The notes: a model not told the origin generated them from the sequence alone. Shown: positions 36,414 through 45,514, counted from the stretch's first letter. The stretch is DNA of 64,000 nt from Candidatus Galacturonatibacter soehngenii (GCF_008830185.1 NZ_WAGX01000004.1:434001-498000), one strand, 5' to 3'. Made by a program: numbers and translations.

Positions 36414-36689
36414 ATGGAATTAATTAAAACAGAAATCAGAGATGGTAATGTTAAAGCTAAAAAATTAAGGAGAGAGGGATGGGTACCAGGTTGTGTATCT
36501 GGACCTCAATATAAAGAAACCTTAACCATTCAGATTAGAAAAAAGGACGCTGAGTGGTTACATAGAAAAAAAGGAGAGAAAAGTAAAGTAGAAATTGAAG
36601 TGCAAGGACAGATGATTTCTGCAGTAATTGAAGAAATTACCAAGGATACATTAAAAGATGAGATCCTTCATATCAGCTTTCAAGCATAA
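36414..36689 (+). CDS. Stand-alone ribosomal L25/Ctc-like domain protein
   Basis: The 91-residue protein has the fold pattern of the L25 5S rRNA-binding domain: KAKKLRREGWVPGCVSGPQY matches the K-LR--G-VPAV-YG- motif of L25/Ctc, followed by strands ETLTIQI and VEIEVQGQMISAVIEEI. A normal chromosomal L25/Ctc has longer N-terminal sequence and often a second domain, so this small version may be a paralogue with a stress or tRNA/rRNA role. AGGAGG precedes its ATG. It follows the Tudor-like gene after a weak hairpin. The family call is from motif memory only. Confidence 0.65.
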   Translation: MELIKTEIRDGNVKAKKLRREGWVPGCVSGPQYKETLTIQIRKKDAEWLHRKKGEKSKVEIEVQGQMISAVIEEITKDTLKDEILHISFQA

Positions 36690-36750
36690 AATGATAAAAC
36701 CACACAACAACAAGGAATTGGATAGCATAACTGTTCATTTCGTGTAAAAA

Positions 36751-36784
36751 TCGATCAGCCAGAAATAGCTTCTTGGCTGATCGT
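36751..36784 (-). terminator. Terminator of the MocR-like relic
   Basis: On the minus strand CGATCAGCC pairs with GGCTGATCG around an AGAAGCTATTTCT-type loop, followed by ATTTTT. It ends the transcript of the truncated regulator gene. Confidence 0.75.
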
Positions 36785-36826
36785 CTGTTATCATATGTCC
36801 CATGCCTTGGTTTTTTCTTTTCAAAT

Positions 36827-37687
36827 TCAAATGTTCGCATTGTATTGATGGAAAAGAGAGAGTAGGTTTTTCGGTAATACTAGATAAGCAACTAAAGAGG
36901 GTAGTAATGCCTTTGAAAATGTTCCAACATAAATTGTGTTTCCTGATGAATCTAAAGACCATATAGAAGGTATTGGGGGTGTGTAGTATCGAAGCTCACT
37001 TTCGTAATCATCTTCTATGATATAACTATCATTATCGTGCGCCCATTGAATCACTTGTAGTCGTTTATGAAGTGGAAGTACTGAGCCAGTCTGATGAGAT
37101 GGTGTCAGATATAATAGATTAGCTTTTAATGTTTTCAAATATATTGTATCTACTCCGTTTTTTTCAACAGGAACAGGTAAGAACGTATAATTATATTTTT
37201 CAAATGTCTTTCTGGTAGCATCATATCCAGGAGTTTCAAGGGCAAGTCTTTTTCTAGTATGTTGGAATAAAGTAGCTATTATTTCCATTGAAAATTGATG
37301 ACCAGACGTAATAATAATTTGTGAAGGGTCACAGGCTATTCCCCTCGTCCGTTGTAAGTAATTCGCTATGTTTTCATAGGTAAAATCATTAGTTTTCTTT
37401 TGTAGTGTTGAAGGGGAGTTTTTTTCTTTTTCCACTTTCCAATCTAGTGGTGCAGTGTCACTAATCGTATATCCACTTCCGACCAAAGAGGATATGTATC
37501 CGTCTGAAAGCAATTTCTGATATGCCAAAACAACCGTATTTCGGCTTACAGATAACTCTAAAGCAAGCTTTCTGGTTGCAGGAAGCTTTTCAAAAGGTTT
37601 ATAATGCTTCGAAAGAATGGAATCGACAATACAGTTATAGATTTGGCGATTAAGTGGAATTGGACTTGTTTTATCAATGTATATCAT
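36827..37687 (-). pseudogene. Truncated MocR-type GntR/aminotransferase regulator
   Basis: The 286-residue product starts as a MocR regulator: GntR winged helix (SPIPLNRQIYNCIVDSIL, LPATRKLALELSVSRNTV) followed by an aminotransferase-like part with GIACDPSQIIITSGHQF and the PLP lysine region GTFSKALLPSL. Intact proteins of this kind have about 460 residues. Here the conserved link between the winged helix and NYLQRTRG is short by some 50-60 residues, and the C-terminal 170 or so residues are missing after FHQYNANI. So the gene is decayed, though the PLP lysine remains. An inverted repeat in front of it (37727-37750) may be its operator. Confidence 0.8.
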
Positions 37688-37726
37688 GTAAGTCTCCTAA
37701 ATAAATGATACTTTAATCATTGCATA

Positions 37727-37750
37727 ATTGGTGCTTTTCTAACTACCAAT
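37727..37750. promoter_or_regulatory. Inverted repeat, possible MocR operator
   Basis: ATTGGT and ACCAAT flank a 12-base spacer, 40 bases upstream of the MocR-like start. The repeat lies between the divergent regulator relic and the DUF4317 gene. Confidence 0.4.
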
Positions 37751-37808
37751 AATCATGATATATTATAAGCTTCGTCAAGGAAAATGACAAGAAGATTCGG
37801 AATTCACT

Positions 37809-37837
37809 TTGATTTATTTCCATTTTTGCCTTATAAT
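37809..37837 (+). promoter_or_regulatory. Sigma-A-type promoter of the DUF4317 gene
   Basis: TTGATT (37809-37814) and TATAAT (37832-37837), spacing 17. A small stem CCCCA-TATTT/AAATA-TGGGG (37849-37870) follows just before the ribosome binding site. Confidence 0.65.
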
Positions 37838-37881
37838 TAATAATTGGCCCCCAGTATTTTAAATATGGGGAATGGAGGTAG

Positions 37882-39135
37882 ATGATGAATAAAAAAGAAG
37901 TGCTAGAATTAAAAAACAGACTAAAGAAAACAGGATGTACGTTTACTAAAATGTGTGGTTGTTATGTGAATGCATCAAAGGAAATTGTAGTCAATTTTAA
38001 TGAAACCTTTTTAAACTTAGAAGAGGATGAATTTTATAAATACTTAGAAATTGCCAAAAAGGCATTATCAGGAACAGTGGGAAACAATCTGCTTGAAGTG
38101 AATTTTCCTATGGAGGAAGAGGAACAAGGAGGAAAACAGCAATTTCTTATGGGGCTTAGAGAAAGCAAATTAAAGAACGAAGGACTACTTGAAACCTTTT
38201 ATCAGCTTATCATTGACAACTATGATTATGCTGGTAATTATCTTATTTTAGTTTATCATGATGCCTATGATGTCATGACTAAAACCAGTGATAATAACAA
38301 GTTGGACGAGTCAGAAGAAGTCTATGAATACATACTATGTGCCATTTGCCCAGTGACACTAACTAAGCCAGGACTTGGGTATTTAGAGGATGTAAATAAA
38401 ATTGGACCGAGAAATCGTGATTGGGTGGTAGGAGCTCCAGATACTGGATTTATTTTCCCTGCGTTTACGGATCGTAGTACCGATATACATTCTGCAATGT
38501 TTTATACAAAGAATGCATTGGAACCACATAAAGAGTTAATTGAATTTGTACTAGGGTGCTCGCCAAAAGCTACGGCAACCGAACAAAAACAAACATTTCA
38601 TAATATCATCAAAAATGTAATCAATGACTCTGAGAAGACAACACAGGTAATTGGTGAAATTCAAGAAAACTTAAGTCTGATTGTAGAAGAGCAGGAAGCT
38701 ACAGCACCAGAATCGGAAGAGCCTGTTATTCTAACAAGCAATTCCGTGCAAGAAATATTAGTAGAGTGTGGTGTTTCAGAAGACCTTGTAGAAAAAATCC
38801 AAGCATCCTATGAGGAAAATTTTGCTGAGGAACCACCTGTTGTAGAACATTTAATTGATAAAAAAATTCTCGCCGAAAATGAGAAGAACAAAGCTACTAA
38901 GGTGTTAGTAGAACAAATTCAAGTGCTGCAAGAGCGTTTACAAGAATCGGTTAAAACGAATGCAGAAGAATTTGATATTGTTTTAAAGGTAAAAGAAGAA
39001 AAGGTCAGTCAAATCAAAACACAATTAATTGATGGAAAAAAATGCATCGTGATTCCTGTGGAAGAGGATGAACAGACCAATATTAATGGAAAATCAGATT
39101 TATCTTTTTTGGATGAAAATGAAGAATATGTCTAA
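37882..39135 (+). CDS. DUF4317 family protein
   Basis: The 417-residue protein matches the DUF4317 family of Clostridia as I remember it: KKEVLELKNRLKKTGCTFTK and MCGCYVNASKEIV at the start, LLETFYQLIIDNYDYAGNYL, and NRDWVVGAPDTGFIFPAF. The C-terminal third is acidic and probably coiled (EQIQVLQERLQESV). No signal peptide or membrane helix is present. No function is known. AATGGAGG precedes the ATG; the following ATG three bases on is an alternative. The gene stands alone under its own good promoter. Confidence 0.8.
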   Translation: MMNKKEVLELKNRLKKTGCTFTKMCGCYVNASKEIVVNFNETFLNLEEDEFYKYLEIAKKALSGTVGNNLLEVNFPMEEEEQGGKQQFLMGLRESKLKNEGLLETFYQLIIDNYDYAGNYLILVYHDAYDVMTKTSDNNKLDESEEVYEYILCAICPVTLTKPGLGYLEDVNKIGPRNRDWVVGAPDTGFIFPAFTDRSTDIHSAMFYTKNALEPHKELIEFVLGCSPKATATEQKQTFHNIIKNVINDSEKTTQVIGEIQENLSLIVEEQEATAPESEEPVILTSNSVQEILVECGVSEDLVEKIQASYEENFAEEPPVVEHLIDKKILAENEKNKATKVLVEQIQVLQERLQESVKTNAEEFDIVLKVKEEKVSQIKTQLIDGKKCIVIPVEEDEQTNINGKSDLSFLDENEEYV

Positions 39136-39183
39136 AAAAAGGATATAGTAAAAATATTCCACATTGGAAGTAAAAAATATACG

Positions 39184-39212
39184 TTCCTATTCCCCTAATT
39201 ATTTTTTATAAT
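39184..39212 (+). promoter_or_regulatory. Promoter-like elements before the sugar transporter
   Basis: TTCCTA (39184-39189) and TATAAT (39207-39212) at 17-base spacing. The -10 box lies inside a long inverted repeat (39190-39238), so the repeat may be an operator. Confidence 0.4.
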
Positions 39213-39238
39213 CAGAATATAAAAAATAATTGGGGGAA
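39190..39238. repeat. Long inverted repeat covering the ribosome binding site
   Basis: TTCCCCTAATTATTTTTTAT pairs with ATAAAAAATAATTGGGGGAA apart from one mismatch, around a short centre. The right arm holds the GGGGGAA ribosome binding site of the solute-binding protein gene. It could act as an RNA switch on translation or as a DNA operator. Confidence 0.7.
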
Positions 39239-39244
39239 ATTTAT

Positions 39245-40582
39245 ATGAAAAAAAAATTGTTACATGCTCTAATAAGTCTTACTGTTACAGCCTCGTTATT
39301 AGCTGGTTGTAGCCCATCTTCAAGTGATACCATAGCAGAGACAGATAAGAAAGAAGAAGTAAAGGAGAATACGGACAAAGCAGTGGATACAGGAGATGCA
39401 ACGAAGGAGACGACGTTGACCTTGTGGAGTATTGCTACGGAAAGTGATTCCTTTCATCATGCTTACATACAAGCAATCGCAGACTTTGAAGCAGCAAATC
39501 CAGGCATTAAAATAAAAATGGAGACTTTTGAGAATCAATCATATAAGACAAAAATCAAATCTGCTGTTGCTGCCAATGAATTACCTGATATTTTCTATAC
39601 TTGGGGTGGAGGCTTTTCTAAATCGTTCGTAGAATCAGGTAAAGTACTTCCTTTGGATGAATATTATACGGGTGATTATCAAACACAGCTTCCAAAAGCT
39701 GCTTTGACCTACGCAACTTATGAGGATAAACTTTACGGAACTACTTTTACAACACCTGTATCTGTTTTATTTTACAACAAGAAGATGTTTCAGGAAAATA
39801 ACGTAAAGGTTCCAGAAACATTTGATGATTTGGTTGCTGCTTGCAACGCATTCAAAGAAAAAGGAATTACACCAATTGGAATTAGTGCAAAAGATACCTG
39901 GGTGCTTGCAATGACACATGACGCACTTACCTTAAAAAGCGTGGGACCAGATAAGCTTTCAAAAGCTCTAACCAAAAACGGACAAAGCTATGATGATCCA
40001 GACTTCTTAGATTCTGCGACAAAATTCAGACAGTTAGTTGAAATGGGTGCATACAGTGATGGTGCGGCAGGTCTTTCTAATGATGAAGCAACTGCTACCT
40101 TCTATAGCGGAAAAGTTCCTATGTTTATTAGTGGTAGTTTCTTAGCTGGAAGTATTCAAGATAATGCAGATAACCCAGAAGATTTTGATGCAGTTTCTGT
40201 TCCAGTATGCTCTGAAAATGCGAAAGCAACTGATTTTATGGGTGGTGCAGTCGATACACTTATGGTAAATGCAGGATCAGAAAATAAAGATTTGGCTGCA
40301 AAAGCTGCTTTTGAGTTAGCTAGAAGTATTTCTAAATATGGATATCTTGATGGCGCTGGAATTGCAGCGTGGGAAAAAGATTATGATGATAGCAGTGTGA
40401 ATGCCCTTTCCAAGAAAATTGCGGATTATGCAGCAAAGGCAACTTCTTTTACCATTTGGTTTGATACGTTAATGGATGCAGATGATGCAGGAGAGTATTT
40501 GTCTTTACTACAACAATTATACAGTGGAGATCTTACTCCTGAAGACTTTACAAAGGCTATGGCAAGTCAGTTAGGGAACTAA
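39245..40582 (+). CDS. Sugar ABC transporter substrate-binding lipoprotein (family 1)
   Basis: The 445-residue protein has a lipoprotein signal (LISLTVTASLLAGC), then a family 1 solute-binding fold starting TTLTLWSIATESDSF, with ADFEAANPGIKIKMETFE, ELPDIFYTWGGGFSKSFV, and YGTTFTTPVSVLFYNKKMF, all typical of oligosaccharide-binding proteins. It binds a sugar outside the membrane and delivers it to the two permeases encoded next. The start at 39245 is behind GGGGGAA; the 39230 TTG is inside the ribosome binding region. Which sugar is bound cannot be read from sequence. Confidence 0.93.
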   Translation: MKKKLLHALISLTVTASLLAGCSPSSSDTIAETDKKEEVKENTDKAVDTGDATKETTLTLWSIATESDSFHHAYIQAIADFEAANPGIKIKMETFENQSYKTKIKSAVAANELPDIFYTWGGGFSKSFVESGKVLPLDEYYTGDYQTQLPKAALTYATYEDKLYGTTFTTPVSVLFYNKKMFQENNVKVPETFDDLVAACNAFKEKGITPIGISAKDTWVLAMTHDALTLKSVGPDKLSKALTKNGQSYDDPDFLDSATKFRQLVEMGAYSDGAAGLSNDEATATFYSGKVPMFISGSFLAGSIQDNADNPEDFDAVSVPVCSENAKATDFMGGAVDTLMVNAGSENKDLAAKAAFELARSISKYGYLDGAGIAAWEKDYDDSSVNALSKKIADYAAKATSFTIWFDTLMDADDAGEYLSLLQQLYSGDLTPEDFTKAMASQLGN

Positions 40583-40584
40583 GT

Positions 40585-41466
40585 ATGGAAAAAGTAAGAA
40601 AGAATAAACGAGCAGTCTGTATCTTTTTAATGCCTTCCGTTCTCCTTTTTACGATGATTATCATGATACCTATCTTTATGTCGGGGTATTATAGCTTACT
40701 TGATTGGGATGGAATGACGCAGGGAACCTTTATCGGATTAAAGAACTATATCAATTTATTCACAAGTCCATCGGCAGGATTTATGAAGACCTTGGGAAAT
40801 GCTTTGCTACTTGCTTTATTGTCTGTCATAATTCAGCTTCCCATTTCCTTGGTACTTGCTTTGTTATTGGCCAAGGGAATTCGGGGTGAAGGATTTTTTG
40901 TAGCTGTGTTTTTTATACCGGTATTGATTTCAACCGTTGTAATTGGTCAGTTATGGTTAAAAATATACAATCCAGAATACGGGATTATTAATATGACATT
41001 ACACTTTTTTGGACTTGATTCTTATGCCAGAACGTGGCTTGGTGATAAGAAAACCGTATTGCTTGCTGTGTTTATTCCTATTCTTTGGCAATATGTTGGC
41101 TATCATATGCTTCTTATGTATGCAGGAATCAAATCGGTTCCTCCTGAATTAAAAGAAGCAGCTAAAATAGATGGAGCTAACCTATGGAAGGTGAACCGTT
41201 ATGTAATCATTCCTATGATTAAGCCAGTTATTCGAATCTGCGTTATTTTTGCGGTAACAGGTTCGTTAAAGGCATTTGACTTAATCTATGTTTTGACAAA
41301 TGGAGGGCCTTCTCATGCCAGCGAAGTACCAAGTACCTTGATGGTGGATATGATATTTGGACGTAACCGTTATGGGTTTGGAAGTACAATAGCCATTTTT
41401 ATCATATTTTTATGCTTCTTTTTCGCTCTGGTCATTAAAAAATTCTTTAAAACGGAGGAACTTTAA
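40585..41466 (+). CDS. Sugar ABC transporter permease, MalF type
   Basis: The 293-residue membrane protein has six helices and the usual order: FLMPSVLLFTMIIMIPIFMS first helix, LPISLVLALLLAKGIRGEGF, and the cytoplasmic EAA loop in ELKEAAKIDGANLWKVNRYV. It ends with a single helix and a charged tail. It works with the MalG-type permease that begins at the next base after its stop. No ATPase gene is present in the cluster, so a shared MsmK-type ATPase from elsewhere must power it. Confidence 0.93.
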   Translation: MEKVRKNKRAVCIFLMPSVLLFTMIIMIPIFMSGYYSLLDWDGMTQGTFIGLKNYINLFTSPSAGFMKTLGNALLLALLSVIIQLPISLVLALLLAKGIRGEGFFVAVFFIPVLISTVVIGQLWLKIYNPEYGIINMTLHFFGLDSYARTWLGDKKTVLLAVFIPILWQYVGYHMLLMYAGIKSVPPELKEAAKIDGANLWKVNRYVIIPMIKPVIRICVIFAVTGSLKAFDLIYVLTNGGPSHASEVPSTLMVDMIFGRNRYGFGSTIAIFIIFLCFFFALVIKKFFKTEEL

Positions 41467-42306
41467 ATGAAACATAAAAATAGCAAACGACGTCTACCTA
41501 TTTTTACATATTTGGTATTAGGGTTTTGGACTTTTATTAGCCTTTTTCCACTCTACTTTATGCTTACCTTTTCTTTAAAAAGTAACAAAGAAATATTTGG
41601 TGAAAACATCATAGGGCTTCCAAGGGAGTGGTTGTGGTCAAATTACGAAGCGGCACTTACAACAGGAAATATGTTAAAGTATTTTTTTAACAGTTTTATT
41701 GTTACGGGGTGTACCATTGCACTTACGTTAATGGCTTCACTCATGGCGTCCTACGCATTAACAAGACTTATCTGGAAGGGTAGAAAGACCTTGAATCAAA
41801 TTTTCATGCTTGGTCTTACGGTTCCGATACATGCGGCAATACTACCCGTTTTTATCATGCTAAGAAATTTGCGAATGACTAACTCCTATCAAGCCTTGAT
41901 TATTCCGTATACTGCTTTTGCACTTGCGATGGCAATCATGATTTGTGAAAGCTTTATCGAAAATATTCCAGTTGAATTAGAGGAGGCTGCTTGTATGGAT
42001 GGATGTGGTGTATATCGTATCTTTTTCCAGATTATATTGCCGCTTATGAAGCCTGCTTTTTCTACGATAGCAATCTTTACCTTTCTTCAGGCTTGGAATG
42101 AATTAATGTTTGCAGTTATTTTTATTAGTGATTCCAATTATCGGACTCTTTCTGTAGGAATTCAAACGTTATCTGGTTCTTATACGACAGAGTGGGGGCC
42201 AATTGGAGCGGCACTTGTAATTGCAACCTTTCCAACGTTACTTATTTATATCTTTATGAGTAAAAAAATACAAGATAGTTTGATTGCTGGTGCGGTAAAA
42301 GGATAA
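41467..42306 (+). CDS. Sugar ABC transporter permease, MalG type
   Basis: The 279-residue protein has six helices with LVLGFWTFISLFPLYFML as the first, SYALTRLIWKGRKTLNQIFM, and the EAA loop VELEEAACMDGCGVYRIF, then the helix FSTIAIFTFLQAWNELMFAV. It ends IQDSLIAGAVKG, the C-terminal motif of MalG-type permeases. It follows the MalF-type gene directly and pairs with it in the membrane. Substrate depends on the binding protein. Confidence 0.93.
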   Translation: MKHKNSKRRLPIFTYLVLGFWTFISLFPLYFMLTFSLKSNKEIFGENIIGLPREWLWSNYEAALTTGNMLKYFFNSFIVTGCTIALTLMASLMASYALTRLIWKGRKTLNQIFMLGLTVPIHAAILPVFIMLRNLRMTNSYQALIIPYTAFALAMAIMICESFIENIPVELEEAACMDGCGVYRIFFQIILPLMKPAFSTIAIFTFLQAWNELMFAVIFISDSNYRTLSVGIQTLSGSYTTEWGPIGAALVIATFPTLLIYIFMSKKIQDSLIAGAVKG

Positions 42307-42313
42307 GAAAGCT

Positions 42314-42341
42314 TTTTCAATACATCCCTATCTGATATAAT
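42314..42341 (+). promoter_or_regulatory. Possible promoter for the sensor kinase gene
   Basis: TTTTCA (42314-42319) and TATAAT (42336-42341) with a 16-base spacer. It lies between the permease and kinase genes and would give the two-component pair its own transcript. Confidence 0.4.
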
Positions 42342-42377
42342 AGAAATGACATCAAATCATTTCAAGGGGAAGGGAAG

Positions 42378-44147
42378 ATGAAGGGGATGTGGGGAATGAA
42401 AAAGAAATGGCATGATTTTAAGCAATGGATATCAAGCAGAAAGTTAAATCAAAAGGTAAAATATTTATTTTTAATCATTATAAGCTTGTATGTCATCGTA
42501 TTTTTACTCATGTATGCTTTCGTAATTCGAAAAAATATGTTTGCCTATATGATGACGAGTAATTTAAATACGATGGTCTCTATCGGTAGCAATTTGAATG
42601 GGGAGCTTAACAATATAAGTAAAACGAGTCAGTTAATCATGGGAGATAGTAATGTTCGTAATTTCTTAAAATGTTCAGTCACGGAAAAAGAAAATTATGC
42701 TCCCCAGGTTTTGATGCTGATTCGAAATATCATGACAAACTTACAAGATGCTTCTTCGATTTACTTAATCAGGGATGATGGGAATTATATGGATGCCAGT
42801 AACAGCATTACATATTTTGAACCAAAATATTTAAAGGATACGGCATGGATTGCAGATATCAATGAAAAAAGGGGCGGATATATCATAAAAGTCAATGGAG
42901 GAGGTGCCTTTGAATATTATGATGGACGCCCCATGATATCTATGATGCGTGCTGTTTATGATATTGATACACAAGAAAGAATTGGAATATTAATCATTAA
43001 TTTATCCCAAGAAATTCTAAATAATACCTTACAAGACGTATTGGACAATGGACGTAGTTATGCTTATTATGATGAAGAGGGACATCTGCTTTCCAAGGGA
43101 GAAGCATTAAAGGAGATAGAGGAAACTCCGATTACACATGAAGATTATGAGCAAATTTCGGTTGGGGGGATGTTTAAAGAGAAGGTGATTTCTTATTACC
43201 ATGTACCATCTACACCTCTTCGAATTGCAGGAATTGAATCCATATCACTGACAAAGTTTATATCAAAGGATATTCTTGGATTTGTTTTGATTCTAATTCT
43301 TTTAACGTTTTTAAGTCTTTCTATTTTGGGGATATTTATTACGCATTATATTACTACTCCAATTCAAAGATTGGTATGGTCGATGTCAAGTGTGAAGAGT
43401 GGCTGGCTTAGAAGAGCCAGCCTAAAAACGTCAAATGATGAGATTGGTGAATTAAAAGATAGTTATAACAAGATGTTAATTGAACTAAACCGTTTGATTG
43501 ATGAGTTAGTGGAGAACGAAAAGCAGACACACCGAGCTGAAATTGATATTTTACAAGAGCAAATCAAGCCACACTTTCTTTATAACACCTTAGATACCAT
43601 TGCGTATCTTTCTTTGGAAAAGGAAAAAGAAGAGGTGTATAATGCGATTGAAACACTTGGTAGCTTTTACCGAAAGTTTTTAAGCAAAGGAAGTAAGCAG
43701 ATTACCTTAGAAGAGGAGATTGCCATTGTAAAAGATTATTGTAAGCTTCAAAAGCTTCGCTATGGTGATATATTTGAAGATATGTATGATATTGATAAAG
43801 CTTTGTTGCAAATCAAAGTACCAAAGTTAATCTTACAGCCATTGGTGGAAAACAGCTTGTATCACGGAATACGACTAAAGGGAGAAGAAGGAATTGTTAA
43901 AATAACCGCGTATCGCACGGAGAGTCATTTACATATTGTGGTGTATGATAGTGGGATTGGTATGGATACAACTAAAATCGAAGAGTTAATGAATGAAAAT
44001 AATTCAAAAAGCTTTGGATTAAAAGGAATTATAAAACGTATTCGTTACTATTACGGAGTGGAAGACGTATATGAGATACGAAGCGAAGAAGGGGTTTATA
44101 ATGAAATCGATTTAAAGCTTCCACTTATAGGGGGAAATCATGTATAA
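42378..44147 (+). CDS. YesM-type sensor histidine kinase
   Basis: The 589-residue kinase has a first helix around residues 30-52 (YLFLIIISLYVIVFLLMYAF), a large outside domain of about 220 residues, a second helix near 305-325 (ILGFVLILILLTFLSLSILG), HAMP, then the His_kinase domain: EIDILQEQIKPHFLYNTLDT with the phosphoaccepting His in KPHFLYNTL, and an ATPase domain with LVENSLYHGI and DSGIGM. It senses sugar availability with or without the binding protein. The response regulator gene overlaps its end by eight bases. Several ATGs cluster at the start; 42378 has AAGGGG at eight bases. Located next to the sugar importer, which it presumably controls. Confidence 0.93.
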   Translation: MKGMWGMKKKWHDFKQWISSRKLNQKVKYLFLIIISLYVIVFLLMYAFVIRKNMFAYMMTSNLNTMVSIGSNLNGELNNISKTSQLIMGDSNVRNFLKCSVTEKENYAPQVLMLIRNIMTNLQDASSIYLIRDDGNYMDASNSITYFEPKYLKDTAWIADINEKRGGYIIKVNGGGAFEYYDGRPMISMMRAVYDIDTQERIGILIINLSQEILNNTLQDVLDNGRSYAYYDEEGHLLSKGEALKEIEETPITHEDYEQISVGGMFKEKVISYYHVPSTPLRIAGIESISLTKFISKDILGFVLILILLTFLSLSILGIFITHYITTPIQRLVWSMSSVKSGWLRRASLKTSNDEIGELKDSYNKMLIELNRLIDELVENEKQTHRAEIDILQEQIKPHFLYNTLDTIAYLSLEKEKEEVYNAIETLGSFYRKFLSKGSKQITLEEEIAIVKDYCKLQKLRYGDIFEDMYDIDKALLQIKVPKLILQPLVENSLYHGIRLKGEEGIVKITAYRTESHLHIVVYDSGIGMDTTKIEELMNENNSKSFGLKGIIKRIRYYYGVEDVYEIRSEEGVYNEIDLKLPLIGGNHV

Positions 44148-44886
44148 AGTAATGATTATTGATGATGAAAAATCCATTCGCAATCTTTTAAAGGTTGTGA
44201 TTAAATGGGAGGAGTATAACTCATATGTTGCGGGAGAAGCACAAAGTGGGATAGAGGCTATTAATATCATTGATGACATACAGCCAGATATTGTATTTGT
44301 GGATATTCGAATGCCCTTTATGGATGGAATTGAATTTTCTAAAATAGCCATGAAACGTTATCCTAAATTAAAAATCATCATACTAACGGCTTACAATGAC
44401 TTTGAATACGCAAGAGAATGTATTGGAATTGGTATCAGTGATTATATGCTAAAGCCAATTGTAAAGGCCGATATTCAGGAGAATCTAGCAACTTTGGTAA
44501 AAGAACTCGATGCACGTCCAATACCTGATATCAAAAAAGATAATGTAGAAGAGGAACAGGGTAATCCACATATTATGAATATAAAAAATTATATTCAAGA
44601 AAACTACAACAACTCACAGATGAATTTGACTGCTATAGCACAGTATTTTAACTTTAATCCAAGCTATTTAAGCCGTATGTTTAAAGCAGAAGCAGGGATT
44701 AGTATGATTGATTATATTACTAAAATACGTATGGAGAAGGCGATTGAATGTGCCAAAGAAGGCGTTCTTATGTATAAGACAGCCAAAATGGTAGGCATTC
44801 CTGATCCTAATTATTTTGGAAAATGCTTTAAAAAGTATACGGATTATGGCTATACGGATTATGTAAAGAATGTTAGGAGAGAATAG
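44140..44886 (+). CDS. YesN-type response regulator with AraC DNA-binding domain
   Basis: The 248-residue regulator has a receiver domain (IDDEKSIRNLLK acidic pocket, phosphoacceptor in DIVFVDIRMPFMDG, Lys in YMLKPI) and an AraC-type double helix-turn-helix (MNLTAIAQYFNFNPSYLSRM, YKTAKMVGIPDPNYFGKCFK). It lacks the long middle segment of many YesN proteins and is short for the group. Its start overlaps the kinase gene. It should activate the sugar importer in response to YesM. A terminator follows within 40 bases. Confidence 0.94.
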   Translation: MYKVMIIDDEKSIRNLLKVVIKWEEYNSYVAGEAQSGIEAINIIDDIQPDIVFVDIRMPFMDGIEFSKIAMKRYPKLKIIILTAYNDFEYARECIGIGISDYMLKPIVKADIQENLATLVKELDARPIPDIKKDNVEEEQGNPHIMNIKNYIQENYNNSQMNLTAIAQYFNFNPSYLSRMFKAEAGISMIDYITKIRMEKAIECAKEGVLMYKTAKMVGIPDPNYFGKCFKKYTDYGYTDYVKNVRRE

Positions 44887-44914
44887 GGGAGAGCGTGGTA
44901 TTTAAAGGAAGAAA

Positions 44915-44957
44915 TCCGAGGAATATAAACATATATATTGCCTTGGACTTTTCTTTC
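44915..44957 (+). terminator. Terminator of the sugar transporter/two-component cluster
   Basis: TCCGAGG and AATATA pair with TATATT and CCTTGGA, with one bulged G and one G-U pair, followed by CTTTTCTTTCT. Confidence 0.6.
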
Positions 44958-45415
44958 TAATTCAAAGGAATGAGACCTTCTCCAGTTTCAATCTCATAGT
45001 ATGTTTCAATTACTACACGTTCTGTCAAATCAGTGGAAACTCCATCTTCCAAAACAGCTTGAAATTGATAATAGCCATTAATTTTGGGTGTAAATGTAAT
45101 AGTTGGATTATCATTATCTTTTTGCAAACGAATGCTGTCACCAGTTTCTAACCTAATTGCATAAAGGAGTATCGTTTGATTCTCTTCATCAGAATATGTA
45201 GTTGGAAGTGTTACAGTGGAATTCGAAGTTAAATAAAGTCCCTTAGAGTAGTCGTGAAATAATAAATCATTTGGAGCTTTAAACGACTGGTTATTTACTT
45301 GCAAAACAGGTTGAAGTGAAGAAGATAAACTTAAACCCTCTATCTTTGAACCATTCTTTGAACCACAACCACTAAAAATGATGAGTAAAAGCAAAATGAT
45401 AAGTATCTTTTTCAT
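44957..45415 (-). CDS. Hypothetical lipoprotein
   Basis: The 152-residue protein has a typical lipoprotein signal (IILLLLIIFSGCGSKNG, lipobox FSGC), so the mature part should be tethered outside the membrane. The rest is beta-rich with repeated Tyr, Asn and Thr residues, for example GYYQFQAVLEDGVSTDLTE, suggesting an Ig-like or jelly-roll fold. I do not recognise the family. It is preceded by GGGGAAATATT as a ribosome binding site. It is convergent with the two-component operon and their ends share the region of a hairpin. Function is unknown. Confidence 0.65.
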   Translation of the reverse strand: MKKILIILLLLIIFSGCGSKNGSKIEGLSLSSSLQPVLQVNNQSFKAPNDLLFHDYSKGLYLTSNSTVTLPTTYSDEENQTILLYAIRLETGDSIRLQKDNDNPTITFTPKINGYYQFQAVLEDGVSTDLTERVVIETYYEIETGEGLIPLN

Positions 45416-45514
45416 AAATATTTCCCCTTAAAAAATTTAATTTATCCTAGTACTATTATAAATGATTTTCGTATATAATGATAGACATAATTGTGTAAGA
45501 GTCCAATGGTGTGA

